Assembly: GCA_947568835.1 (NCBI GenBank)
Contig: OX387612.1
Location: 8,370,001-8,434,000 of the forward strand
DNA from: Protonemura montana
Lineage: Eukaryota; Arthropoda; Insecta; Plecoptera; Nemouridae
Direction: 5' to 3'
Length of the DNA stretch: 64,000 nucleotides
Shown here: positions 45,851 through 55,659 of the stretch, one piece after another
Layout: each line of letters starts with the position of its first letter
Numbering within the stretch: the first letter of the stretch is position 1
Translations under genes and position numbers: made by a program
The notes under the pieces: model-generated
Databases searched by the model: none
The model's input: only the letters and a program-made list of their open reading frames with translations
What the model was told of the DNA's origin: nothing

Positions 45851-46724
45851 CTGTCGATGACTTACTATCGCCAAGCACAAGGGCGATTTGATGTAGTTCA
45901 TGGTACTGGCAAAGATCGGCAAGTACATTACGATATCTGCACCAAGTCTAGTATTGTTTAAAACAACTCCAATTTCAAGACGCGAGAAGAGCGCATTTCC
46001 GGGCTCCATTGGCCGAAAATCTGACTATCGGTGAACGTATGGCTTACAACGAAGGTGAACTCGCTTAGAAGTGAGACTAAAATTAGCCCGGCGCCGCTAA
46101 GAAGCCAGCTGCTACGCATTTGGTAGTCTCTAGCGAACGTGTCGAGACTTGCCACCGAAAGCTCGCCTGGCCCGTTCTTATGGTAACCCACTTTATGTAA
46201 GATCGATGATATAGGCTAATATTTGACACTATACAATTTGGACACTGTTAGGTTCGCTTCGAAGACATAGAAGACGCAATTTAGCGATGCCATCTTTTGA
46301 AAAGTTAAACGGAATTAAAAAAAGCGTGCCCGAAATGAACAGCAAAAGCAAACTCCATAGCAACACAAGGTTTAAGAAAACACACGAATAAAATACTTTA
46401 CGATTTAATCGTAAACATACCAAAGCGGCGGCGAATTTCAAAGCCATCAATCAATGCGAATAGTGCTTGGGAAGGGGGGAGGGAATGGGGAGGGGGGTAG
46501 GGGCACGCATAAATGTGTGTCATCCACGCACGCCGCGGCGCGCGTCGCGACGCCGACGTCGCGCTATGAATGAGAGGCCGGCGTCGTCCTTGCCGGAAAT
46601 AGACGGCACAGTAGACAGGGCAAGAAACCAGACGGTCTCGGTTAGAGTGCGTTGCAGTGCGAGTCGCGGCTCGGGAGAACGCAGTCGACGCTTCGCTGGT
46701 CTGGACGGGAGTGCGATCATGTCG

Positions 46725-47005
46725 ATTGATTTGCGGTGTTTAAAGACGCAATGATTCGAAGACGGACACTGGTTTAATGGAGTCGGTGAAAGAGGCGATG
46801 AGGATTCACATTAGGTACCGGTACGTAACCTAGCGCCAAGGGGACCACCGGCTTAACGTCCCTTTCTAAGGACGGTACAACTCGAACAACAGGATTCCTC
46901 CACAAATCCATGCTGTCGAGAGGTTGATAAGCAAGGCGAATGAAGTTTCATCCGTCCAAACTCTCTCCCGAAAAGAACTGGTCGTGTTTGATGGTTACGC
47001 TCCTG
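46725..47005 (-). mobile_element. 5S-derived SINE, copy 10, next to Spitz-like exon 1
   Basis: The tail (CATTGCGTCTTTAAACACCG) is at about 46735-46755. The body with ACCTCTCGACAGCATGGATT is at 46900-46930. The head is missing. It ends about 15 bp downstream of the exon 1 donor at 47019. Confidence 0.8.
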
Positions 47006-47019
47006 ATGAAATGTCTTAC

Positions 47020-47077
47020 CGGCGACTCGGAGGAGGGTAGTGGCGACTAGCAGGAAGGTGGCGAGCGGGGGCGGCAT
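47020..47077 (-). CDS. Signal-peptide exon, probable exon 1 of the Spitz-like ligand
   Basis: ATG at 47077 opens MPPPLATFLLVATTLLRVA, then one extra base and a strong donor (GTAAGA). Phase 1 here plus AC at the start of the exon at 27590 gives GAC, so the signal peptide reads into DACSSRSTPRPRPP. No other signal-peptide exon in phase was seen on this strand between them. A (GTT)n-CAG acceptor-like site upstream near 47126 hints at an intron in the 5' UTR. The join implies a 19.4-kb intron. The exon itself looks real; the partnership is inferred from phase, order and content. Confidence 0.6.
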
Positions 47078-47199
47078 GCTGAGACCGCCCCCTACGAACC
47101 TCCGCACGGGCCGGCGTCTTCGACCTGCAACAACAACAACATACGTCACGCTAAGATCAAGAAACAGTCCGAGCTCATTCTGGGCTTTCCATACACCTC

Positions 47200-47513
47200 T
47201 GTCAGTAGCACCGTGCTAACTAGCATCTCCATAGCACCAAGCAGTAACCCCGACCTAGAGCGGTTATTCGTAACCCTGGTATTACTGTCAGTAGCACCGT
47301 GCTAACTAGCATCTCCATAGCACCAAGCAGTAACCCCGACCTAGAGCGGTGATTCGTAACCCTGGTATTACTGTCAGTAGCACCGTGCTGACTAGCACCA
47401 CCATAGCACCAAGCAGTAACCCCGACCTAGAGCGGTGATTCGTAACCCTGGTATTACTGTCAGTAGCACCGTGCTAACTAGCACCATCATAGCATCAAGC
47501 AGTAACCCTGACC
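47200..47513 (+). repeat. 86-bp minisatellite, about 3.6 copies, upstream of Spitz-like exon 1
   Basis: Units CTGTCAGTAGCACCGTGCTA, CTAGCATCTCCATAGCACCA, GTAACCCCGACCTAGAGCGG. It starts about 120 bp upstream of the exon's ATG, in likely promoter territory. Confidence 0.92.
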
Positions 47514-48194
47514 TTTTGTAAATGTATGTTTTTTAATTGATTTTAGCTCCAAAAGTGTATTATTTGAGCAGTAAATTTGAAAAATATGCCATAACGTTTC
47601 ATTTTAATATGCCGTTCTGTTTTAGCATGTGGGAAGAGGAAAATATAAATTCGGTGGATTTGCGGAATATGAGAGTCTTGGGAAGAGTGTAAAGAAATTG
47701 AAGAAGATTTTCCCCTCAAGATCACATATTTAATTTTGCTAGCAGGGTACCCGCGCCAAAAAAAAAGCAAAAATGCCTCCAAGGAATGCATAGTTCCCAC
47801 AAAACGCAAAAACGCAAACGTTTTTAATCGGCGCGCAATGAGTTTATCTCGCGTCCCATCAGAAAACGCCAGGCAATTAGCGAATTAGCACACAAAACCA
47901 TCCCTAGGATCCGAGTCAAACTCGGAGCACTCGAACACGCAATCTTGAACCCCTAAGCACCGAACACAGTATCTAAACGCACTTTCCCAGTGCCCAAAAA
48001 AGCCACGCACAGGTGTTTTCGTGCGTGCTTTCTACCCAAAAAAAAACAAAAAAAGACAGAACATCACTCGAGTGCAGCCGTTGACCCTGTGCATTGGTAT
48101 ACGAGAACGTAACACATGACTGCCTCTTAATTCCACTTCCGGCGATTTCAGAACATACTAGCGTCAAGAGCTCGGCGACGGCAAACGCTGGATC

Positions 48195-48455
48195 ATTTGT
48201 CGTGTTTAACGACGCACCGTTTTAAAAAAAAACTGGCCCCGTGGCATGCGGTGAGTGGGTGATGACAAGGACGATGATGTGCTTTGAATAGCCTAGAAGG
48301 GAAGAGAGGAAACTCGGTGCTGGCACGTAGCTTACTTCTGACGAAGACCAAGGGGACCATCAGCTTAACATCTATTCCGAAAGGATGGTAGAAATCGGAC
48401 AACAGGATTCGTTTACAAATCTATTCTGTCGGTAGTTTGATAAGCAAGGCTATTA
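48195..48455 (-). mobile_element. 5S-derived SINE, copy 11, head missing
   Basis: The tail GTGCGTCGTTAAACACGACA is at about 48200-48222. The segment CCGAGTTTCCTCTCTTCCCT is near 48295-48320 (minus strand). The copy is diverged and stops near 48455. Confidence 0.75.
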
Positions 48456-48749
48456 TCTTTATGCCGTTAGTTTTAAGGGTATAGTCTTTCCGTGAGAGAA
48501 AATACCAGACCAATACTGTACCAGGCATTGCTAAAAAATAATCCCCAATAGTGTCAAAACTGACAGAAAAATTCGTATAGCTCGAAAAACGAAACACATT
48601 GGCACGACAAAAACGTTAGAGCAAAATTAAAGTGGCGTACATCAGCTGAGACGATTTTAAATGCTTTGAGAAATTGACAGTTGGCACACATGTCACCGCA
48701 AAAACGACGGCGGCGCCTCAGCTGAAAAAGTATATTCTCTCCCTGGAAA

Positions 48750-49620
48750 AAATATACCGAGGATCGCACAGAAAAATTGAAGTAATATCTGATGTATCAT
48801 AAAACGCTTTCAGCAAAGGTAAGCCCAGTGAAATTCTGAATGCGCCACAAAAGGTAAAATCGTTTTTCCAGAGTTTAGCCAACCGAACCAGCACTAAATA
48901 GAAGTTCAAATATTGAAACCATTGGAAAACACGTCCGAACCACGCAATTCCGACAGCAGAGGTCTCGTGCAAAACGAGGACCGTTTCGGAATGCACCGTA
49001 ATTCGGGGGGGTAATTAAAGTAGCAAACGCCGTCCAAGGTATACAACGAGGAGGCAGGTAGCGGCGTACAATTAAGACATTCCATCAACGGTAATTAGAG
49101 ATATCGGTAATTAATAGGTATATGCAGCCCGAGTCGTTGGGAGAGGTTCGCGACGCACCTGGACAAAAGTCACGATAGTGAAATGGCAATTATTTCGTTG
49201 TATTAACAATGAAATCGCTTGCTATTTTCGCTGTGATACTAATATACAAATATCGATAAGATCCTTTGTATCAATTTAATTTCCTTGTCTCGCATTTCTG
49301 TTTTTTTTTTTTTTTACACTTACAGATGAATTTAAGATAGTAGCAAATCAATAAAAAATATATTTGCCATGGATATGACTCGAGAAAAAAATATTATTAC
49401 TGAAAAAATAGTTGACACTTCCGAAAGCATTCAATGAAAATCCATCGCGCATTATTTACAGTGACGAGTACCTAATAAAAAACAAAAAAAAAACTAAAAC
49501 ACATGACGCTTAAAAATCATGTGTCGACTTTCTCAGGCAATTAACCAAAGTGGTTAATTAAAGTGCTAAATTGAATGCGTCCCTCGTCCGTCGCGGTCCC
49601 AGTTAGCGCGACGGTGCTCA
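48750..49620. other. Intergenic AT-rich stretch
   Basis: No gene or family repeat was recognised. A T-rich run is at 49301-49314 and a few A-rich runs are present. Confidence 0.45.
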
Positions 49621-49789
49621 CGCGATCACTGCGTGCACTGCGCATGCCTGCCTGGACAGTGCTGTTTGACCAGACATTCCGATGGCACCGGGCTCACCCT
49701 CGGATCCCTGCCATGCTGGGATAGCTTCATCATGAGACTGTTAGTCGCCGACATCCAGAAGATCAGTGCCACAGGGACAGCGCCGACAC

Positions 49790-50585
49790 AGTGTGTCAAA
49801 GGTGACAAGGCTAAGCGGTGGCCGGTCCTTGGTGCTGTTGGACAGGAGCAGCCAACACAGTGTGTCAAAGAGACAAGGCTAAGCGGTGGCCGGTCCTTGG
49901 TGCTGTTGGACAGGAGCAGCCAACACAGTGTGTCAAAGAGACAAGGCTAAGCGGTGGCCGGTCCTTGGTGCTGTTGGACAGGAGCAGCCGACACAGTGTG
50001 TCACAGGGACAAGGCTAAGCGGTGGCCGGTCCTTGGTGCTGTTGGACAGGAGCAGCCAACACAGTGTGTCAAAGGGACAAGACTAAGCGGTGGCCGGTCC
50101 TTGGTGCTGTTGGACAGGAGCAGCCAACACAGTGTGTCAAAGTGACAAGGCTAAGCGGTGGCCGGTCCTTGGTGCTGTTGGACAGGAGCAGCCAACACAG
50201 TGTGTCTAAGGGACAAGACTAAGCGGTGGCCAGTCCTTGGTGCTGTTGGACAGGAGCAGCCAACACAGTGTGTCTAAGGGACAAGGCTAAGCAGTACCCG
50301 GTCCTTGGTGCTGTTGGACAGGAGCAGCCGACACAGTGTGTCAAAGTGACAAGGCTAAGCGGTGGCCGGTTCTTGGTGCTGTTGGACAGGAGCAGCCAAC
50401 ACAGTGTGTCAAAGTGACAAGGCTAAGCGGTGGCCGGTCCTTGGTGCTGTTGGACAGGAGCAGCCAACACAGTGTATCAAAGGGACAAGGCTAAGCGGTG
50501 GCCAGTCCTTGGTGCTGTTGGACAGGAACAGCCAACATAGTGTGTCAAAGTGACAAAGCTAAGCGGTGGCTGGTCCTTGGTACAA
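49790..50585 (+). repeat. 68-bp minisatellite array D, plus orientation, about 11.5 copies
   Basis: Same unit as arrays A-C. It is entered through GATCAGTGCCACAGGGACAG and left through GACTGCGTGCCGGCACCGGG TTCACCCTCGACTCCCTG, which is SINE tail sequence in the same sense. Confidence 0.95.
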
Positions 50586-50964
50586 GAGCAGACTGCGTGC
50601 CGGCACCGGGTTCACCCTCGACTCCCTGACACCCAGATTAGCAACATCATCAGCCTGTCAGTCAACATAGAATGTTCGGCTGTTTAAAATTCCGTAGGCC
50701 TTCTCAAAGCATCGTATACCGTTCACTCATTACAAGACACCTACGAATAATAAGTTTCATTAATCAATTAACTCAGCGGAACGTCGTAAGAGCTTTCCCT
50801 CGACAGTTAAAACTGCAATCCGTGTTACGTCCTAAGAGTTTCACGCGTGGACGATGAAGCAGACTGGGATAGAGCTAAAACTAACTTGCAAATTAGAGTT
50901 GCCATTGGGTCGTATTTGCCCAAAGTGCAGTTGCATGGCCTGACTCTTGGGGTCAGGCCCCAAA

Positions 50965-51040
50965 ACTCAGTTCAAATAGTTTGTGTTAAAACTAGTGCTA
51001 AGGATAAATCAAGTAGGCATGAGTCTAGAAACCATCATAA
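50965..51040. repeat. Flank fragment of the palindromic MITE family
   Basis: CAGTTCAAATAGTTTGTGTT, AAAACTAGTGCTAAGGATAA and GGCATGAGTCTAGAAACCAT match the outer part of the 855-1145 and 23370-23650 elements. Confidence 0.6.
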
Positions 51041-51044
51041 TAAA

Positions 51045-51385
51045 AATGACCGATAAATGACTACTTTACCACGACAAAATGGTGGATGCTACTAGTTCGA
51101 GTCGCCGTCGCTTGGAGTGTCGAGCAATTTCATTTCGTTATTTCTCGCAGATTATTCGCATTTGAGACTGGTTTACGCTAAATTAATCTTTACAAATACT
51201 GACCGCAAAGATCGACATACACGTATCGATATTTTGAGTCGTAATAATTTAATTGTAGATGTTTTTTGAGAAGGAACGGCCGCACGCGCTATCGGGTGGC
51301 ATCTACAGTTACCACGTGTTGCCGGTCTCGTTTGCACAGCAGAAAGCTGACCGTCTGACTTAACCTATAAACTCAATTAATTAAG
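51045..51385 (-). mobile_element. Dispersed element A, inverted copy
   Basis: Minus strand: GCCGGCAACACGTGGTAACT, ATTACGACTCAAAATATCGA and CGAGAAATAACGAAATG are in family order. The 5' end GAGTTTATAGGTTAAGTCAG is at about 51375. Confidence 0.8.
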
Positions 51386-51893
51386 CCAGCGAGTGAAAAC
51401 AGAGCGTCGTTCAACATTTAGAGTAACTATCAATATTGCTAACTGAAATGAAATAATCGATTAGTCGATTATAATAACGAATCCTATATGGAGAGTTCTA
51501 GAAAACAACAGCGCACCAGGAAGTTCGTTCCTGAATTGTTCTCTTCCCCTTGCAAAACGGGGCACAGGGGTAGACCTGTGCACGTGTATGTTACTAACAC
51601 AGCGGAATGCCGTAATCTGATTCGATAAAGACCACCCTAGGATCGATTGCCAACGGCCTTTGACCCCTCGTAAAGCAAAATCTGGTCACGCAACGTCAAT
51701 TTCTGGCCGCCATGGACACGACATCGCTCTCGTACGAGATCTCGGTACAGCAGATATATCGAATCGAAACTTTTTGACACTCGAAAAGACCATTCATTTT
51801 TTTTCTCGCATTAAAGTAGTCATTTTGGCGGCCATTTTTCGCGGTAGACAGTTCAACACAAACGCATGACCTCGGACGATACCTAAAAAGTCA

Positions 51894-52352
51894 ATGACTG
51901 TCGAGTACATAGAGCAAAAATCCTTCAGACACATGGGTAAGTTCAACTCAAGCATTGAGGTCCCCAATTCAATTAGTTCAAATACGAAAAGTTTAACCCA
52001 CACTACGCCGCTCTCGAAACAACTACCACTACTCGAAGAACACAGCTATTTAATCCTAGTCTTGGGTATTGCGATGCTATTGTGGGGTTCGGCTGTTGTC
52101 CTGGCAATTATTTGTTGTAATTATTGGGGTGAACCGAAGAATAGCGGGACAATGGCATGCTTGGATATCGTTATGCCGACAGCATATTCCGATCATACCG
52201 TTGGGGGTTGTTGTATTCACGAAGCCCAGACGTACCGGCCCACAGAACGTACACGCTATGTAAATCTCGGCCAAAGCGAAATCAAATCCAATGTATACTG
52301 TATTGTAAAACCCGTGTCTACACGGAACAGCATGTTGCGTGGATATGTCTAG
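51894..52352 (+). CDS. Possible single-pass membrane protein or exon, unrecognised
   Basis: An open frame of 152 residues contains one clear membrane span, YLILVLGIAMLLWGSAVVLA IICC at about residues 51-74. A tail of about 78 residues follows, with CLDIVMPTAY and GGCCIHEAQTYRP. It is unique sequence between a MITE-like segment (about 51780-51850) and a SINE (52410-52640). No family is recognised. It could be the last exon of a receptor-like gene, a remnant from an element, or chance. No upstream exon was identified. Confidence 0.3.
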   Translation: MTVEYIEQKSFRHMGKFNSSIEVPNSISSNTKSLTHTTPLSKQLPLLEEHSYLILVLGIAMLLWGSAVVLAIICCNYWGEPKNSGTMACLDIVMPTAYSDHTVGGCCIHEAQTYRPTERTRYVNLGQSEIKSNVYCIVKPVSTRNSMLRGYV

Positions 52353-52409
52353 TGGTGATTATGATCTTTATCGGCTGCCAGTCGTTATACGGTGATCGAT
52401 TTGATTTGA

Positions 52410-52640
52410 AATTATTGATTTGTTGTGTTTAACGACGGCCACGTGGCACTGGTCTTATGGCGTCGGTGAGCGAATAACGACGAAGCCAGTGAAGAACGAG
52501 AGGAAACCCGGTGCCGGCACGTGACCTACTCATGTTGAAGAGCACCGAGTGGACCGCCGGCTTAACGTACCTTCCGACGGACGGTACGACAGAATTCCTC
52601 CAATGACCCGTGCTGTCGAGAGGTTGATAATCGAAGGGAA
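52410..52640 (-). mobile_element. 5S-derived SINE, copy 12, head missing
   Basis: The tail GTCGTTAAACACAACAAATC is at about 52416-52436. The segment GTGCCGGCACCGGGTTTCCT follows in minus sense near 52502-52525. ACCTCTCGACAGCACGGGTC lies at the end. Confidence 0.82.
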
Positions 52641-52659
52641 TTTAGTTGATACAGTTTTA

Positions 52660-52860
52660 TTAAACGTATAGTCTATCTGAGAGTAATCTGCAAGAAATAA
52701 CGAAATTAAGTTTTAACATTCATAACGACTGTGACCCCAACCTGCCTCCCCCATCTTTGTCGCGGTAGAGTAGTCATTTGACGGCTATTTCGTCGGCAAT
52801 TACCGTTTAAACGTTAGCGCTGGCTCTCCAACTATACCTGAAAACTCGATCGTCTCCCGG
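52660..52860 (+). mobile_element. Dispersed element A, 3' fragment
   Basis: GAGAGTAATCTGCAAGAAAT, AACGAAATTAAGTTTTAACA, then GTCGCGGTAGAGTAGTCATT follow the family order. The first half is missing. Confidence 0.65.
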
Positions 52861-53104
52861 CAGCTACCGACCTAAGTTCGTTGCCCCAATCCACGGCGAT
52901 TTGAGAGACAAGTAATTAAACGATAATTGCAATTAGCTAAGTGAATGGACGCGGTGCACGTTGTGCGAGTGGGGCACGGTTGCTAATTAACGGACGTAGA
53001 AAGCACAAATTTCACAAAATTCTTCGTTCCGATATCGAAACGGCACGTGTGAGATTCACAATTCGGCTCGAAACACGTGCGTGTGCTCACTTTGGGTAAC
53101 TTTG

Positions 53105-53520
53105 AATAGGTTTGCATAAATCTGGATAGGTTAAGATAGGCCTGGATAGGTTAGGTTAGATCTGGATAGGTTAAGATAGGCCTGGATAGGTTAGGTTATA
53201 TCTGGATAGGTTAGGTTATATCTGGATAGGTTAGGTTAGATCTGGATAGGTTAGGTTAGGCCTGGATAGGTTAGGTTATATCTGGATAGGTTAGGTTATA
53301 TCTGGATAGGTTAGGTTAGGTCTGGATAGGTTAGGTTATATCTGGATAGGTTAGGTTATATCTGGATAGGTTAGGTTAGATCTGGATAGGTTAGGTTAGG
53401 CCTGGATAGATTAGGTTAGATCTGGATAGGTTAGGTTAGATCTGGATAGGTTAGGTTAGGCCTGGATAGATTAGGTTAGGCCTGGATAGGTTAGGTTAGA
53501 TCTGGATAGGTTAGGTTACT
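53105..53520 (+). repeat. 20-bp minisatellite related to TTAGG, about 21 copies
   Basis: The unit TCTGGATAGGTTAGGTTATA varies at its end (TATA, TAGA, TAGG). Every unit contains TAGGTTAGGTTA, which resembles the arthropod telomeric repeat. It is internal and degenerate, so it is not a telomere. Confidence 0.93.
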
Positions 53521-53529
53521 AGCAAACCC

Positions 53530-54880
53530 TAGTAACCTCTGTCTAGCATGCAAGTCTGGCAAAGACTAGCTTGGTCTTTGGTCTTGGTTTTGGCTAGGTT
53601 TAAGATCAGAGATATATTAGCGTTATCTTGCAAAAGCTGTGAAAACTTAGTCAAGACAGCTGGTTTTTTTTTGAGGCCCCGATAAGCCGATCCACCAAGC
53701 CGAGGTGATCATTAAAACTAAGATTATATGAGGCTAAATTTTAAGAAAATTTCAGTAAAATCATTGCCAAAATGAAAAAAAAAAAAAAACTTGTGATTTA
53801 AAAAGCTGCAAGTTTAGTGGTCTTTAAAAAAAATGTATAAAAGTACGCATACCACTTTCGAACTTTGCCGAGTAAGAATTCAATCTGCAGTCTTCTACAG
53901 ATGAGGACACGAAAAAGTACCATTTCAAATTTGATCAAATCGGTGTTTCGCTCAGTTTTGGTCAAAATACATCCATCGTAACATAAACAAACTTAGATAC
54001 GAAAAATAGTACGAAAACTCAACATCCTCAAGTAATCACATTTCCACGAAACGCTCGAAATCCACGCACACACACACACACACATACCCAAGTCATGCGT
54101 AACTCGCCTACAACTGGGTCAACAATTCGTAAGGTGGCTCTCTGTTAGTAAGAAATGCCGTGCTGACGTCACGTTTACAGTCGCCGGTATCAGGGAGTTT
54201 CCTAGCGTCGGACTAGTGTGCCTGTCATCGGGCCTCGACCAACAAGTCTGCGATATCGATATCGCGTCATTAGGGCAGGGACATTAGGAAATATCCACCC
54301 AGCATCCCTGTTAGCGTTAAGACCCATGGGAAAATCCCCGACGGCAAGCTATTTTGGGAACCCGTGACGAACTGCTATTGTGGGGAAAATTTACCAAAGT
54401 CCGTCTATTTCAATACGCGAAAAAGGACACGGTATTAACGATTTTTTTTTTAGAAAATTGGGTCTGATAAACTGTAGTTGGTACCGAATATTCGTTAAAG
54501 AGGCGGCTTTTTTTGTTTAACAAATTCAAGAGTCGAACGATTTTTTTTTTTTTGGCATACTGGTGTGGTCTACAGAATTGTTTCCCATGCAAACACCTGA
54601 GCTGGCAAACAATCGCTTCTTTCCGCAACTTTGTAAAAATAGTACCGAAAATTGGCATGAAACGGGCGAGATTCCCAAAAGGAAAAACTCGAAAATAAAT
54701 TATTTTCAAGAAACTGAATTTGTCCAAAAGAAGACGAATGACATATTCTTGGGTGAAACATTGTTTTAACTTGTGTGGGAAGTTTCCTCCAATTGTATGC
54801 TTGGACAGTGAAGAAAAAAAAACCATCCAGCTACGAGACAGCACAGTTCCCAATCCGTCAAAGGTCCTCGGTGGAACACA
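53530..54880. other. Non-coding stretch
   Basis: AT-rich with A tracts. A short (CA)n run is at about 54065-54084. No coding exon was recognised. Confidence 0.45.
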
Positions 54881-54890
54881 AGACATAGAT

Positions 54891-55650
54891 AGCTCTGTCA
54901 GGCGATCTCTGCAACTCCATGGCTACCAAACGTTGAATCTACCATTGAACCTCCTATGCTAGGCCATGATATACCCGTGGTAACATAAGATAGCAGAATT
55001 GAGAAGCTCTGTCAGGCGATCTCAGCATCTCCATGGCTACCAAACGTTGAATCTACCATTGAACCTTCTATGTTAAGCCATGATATACCCGTGGTGACAA
55101 ATAAGATAGCAGAATTGAGAAGCTCTGTCAGATGATATCAGCATCTCCATGGCTACCAAACGTTGAATCTACTATTGAACCTCCTATGCCGGGCCATGAT
55201 ATACCCGTGGTAACATAAGATAGCAGAATTGAGAAGCTCTGTCAGGCGATCTCAGCATCTCCATGGCTACCAAACGTTGAATCTACCATTGAACCTCCTA
55301 TGCTAGGCCATGATATACCCGTGGTAACATAAGATAGCAGAATTGAGAAGCTCTGTCAGGCGATCTCAGCATCTCCATGGCTACCAAACGTTGAATCTAT
55401 CATTGAACCTCCTATGCCGGGCCATGATATACCCGTGGTAACATAAGATAGCAGAATTGAGAAGCTCTGTCAGGTGATCTCAGCATCTCCATGGCTACCA
55501 AACGTTGAATCTACCATTGAACCTCCTATGCTAGGCCAAGTTATACCCGTGGTAACATAAGATAGCAGAATTGAGAAGCTCTGTCAGATGATCTCAGCAT
55601 CTCCATGGCTACCAAAAGTTGAATCTACCATTGAACTTCCAAAGCTAGAA
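54891..55650 (+). repeat. 114-bp tandem repeat, about 6.7 copies
   Basis: AGCTCTGTCAGGCGATCTCA starts units at 54891, 55005 and 55121. Units include CCATGGCTACCAAACGTTGA and GATATACCCGTGGTAACATA. Copies are very similar, implying recent expansion. Confidence 0.94.
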
Positions 55651-55659
55651 TACGAGGTC

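Noticed and set aside
34758-50585. Repeated overlapping open frames of 63-66 codons in the 68-bp arrays (MAGPWCCWTGAANTVCQ type)
   Set aside because: They restart every 68 nt in successive frames and end with the repeat. A period not divisible by three cannot encode a protein repeat, so they follow from the tandem repeat itself.
53105-53520. A telomere
   Set aside because: The units are 20 bp with a non-telomeric spacer and the block is internal, with unique sequence on both sides.
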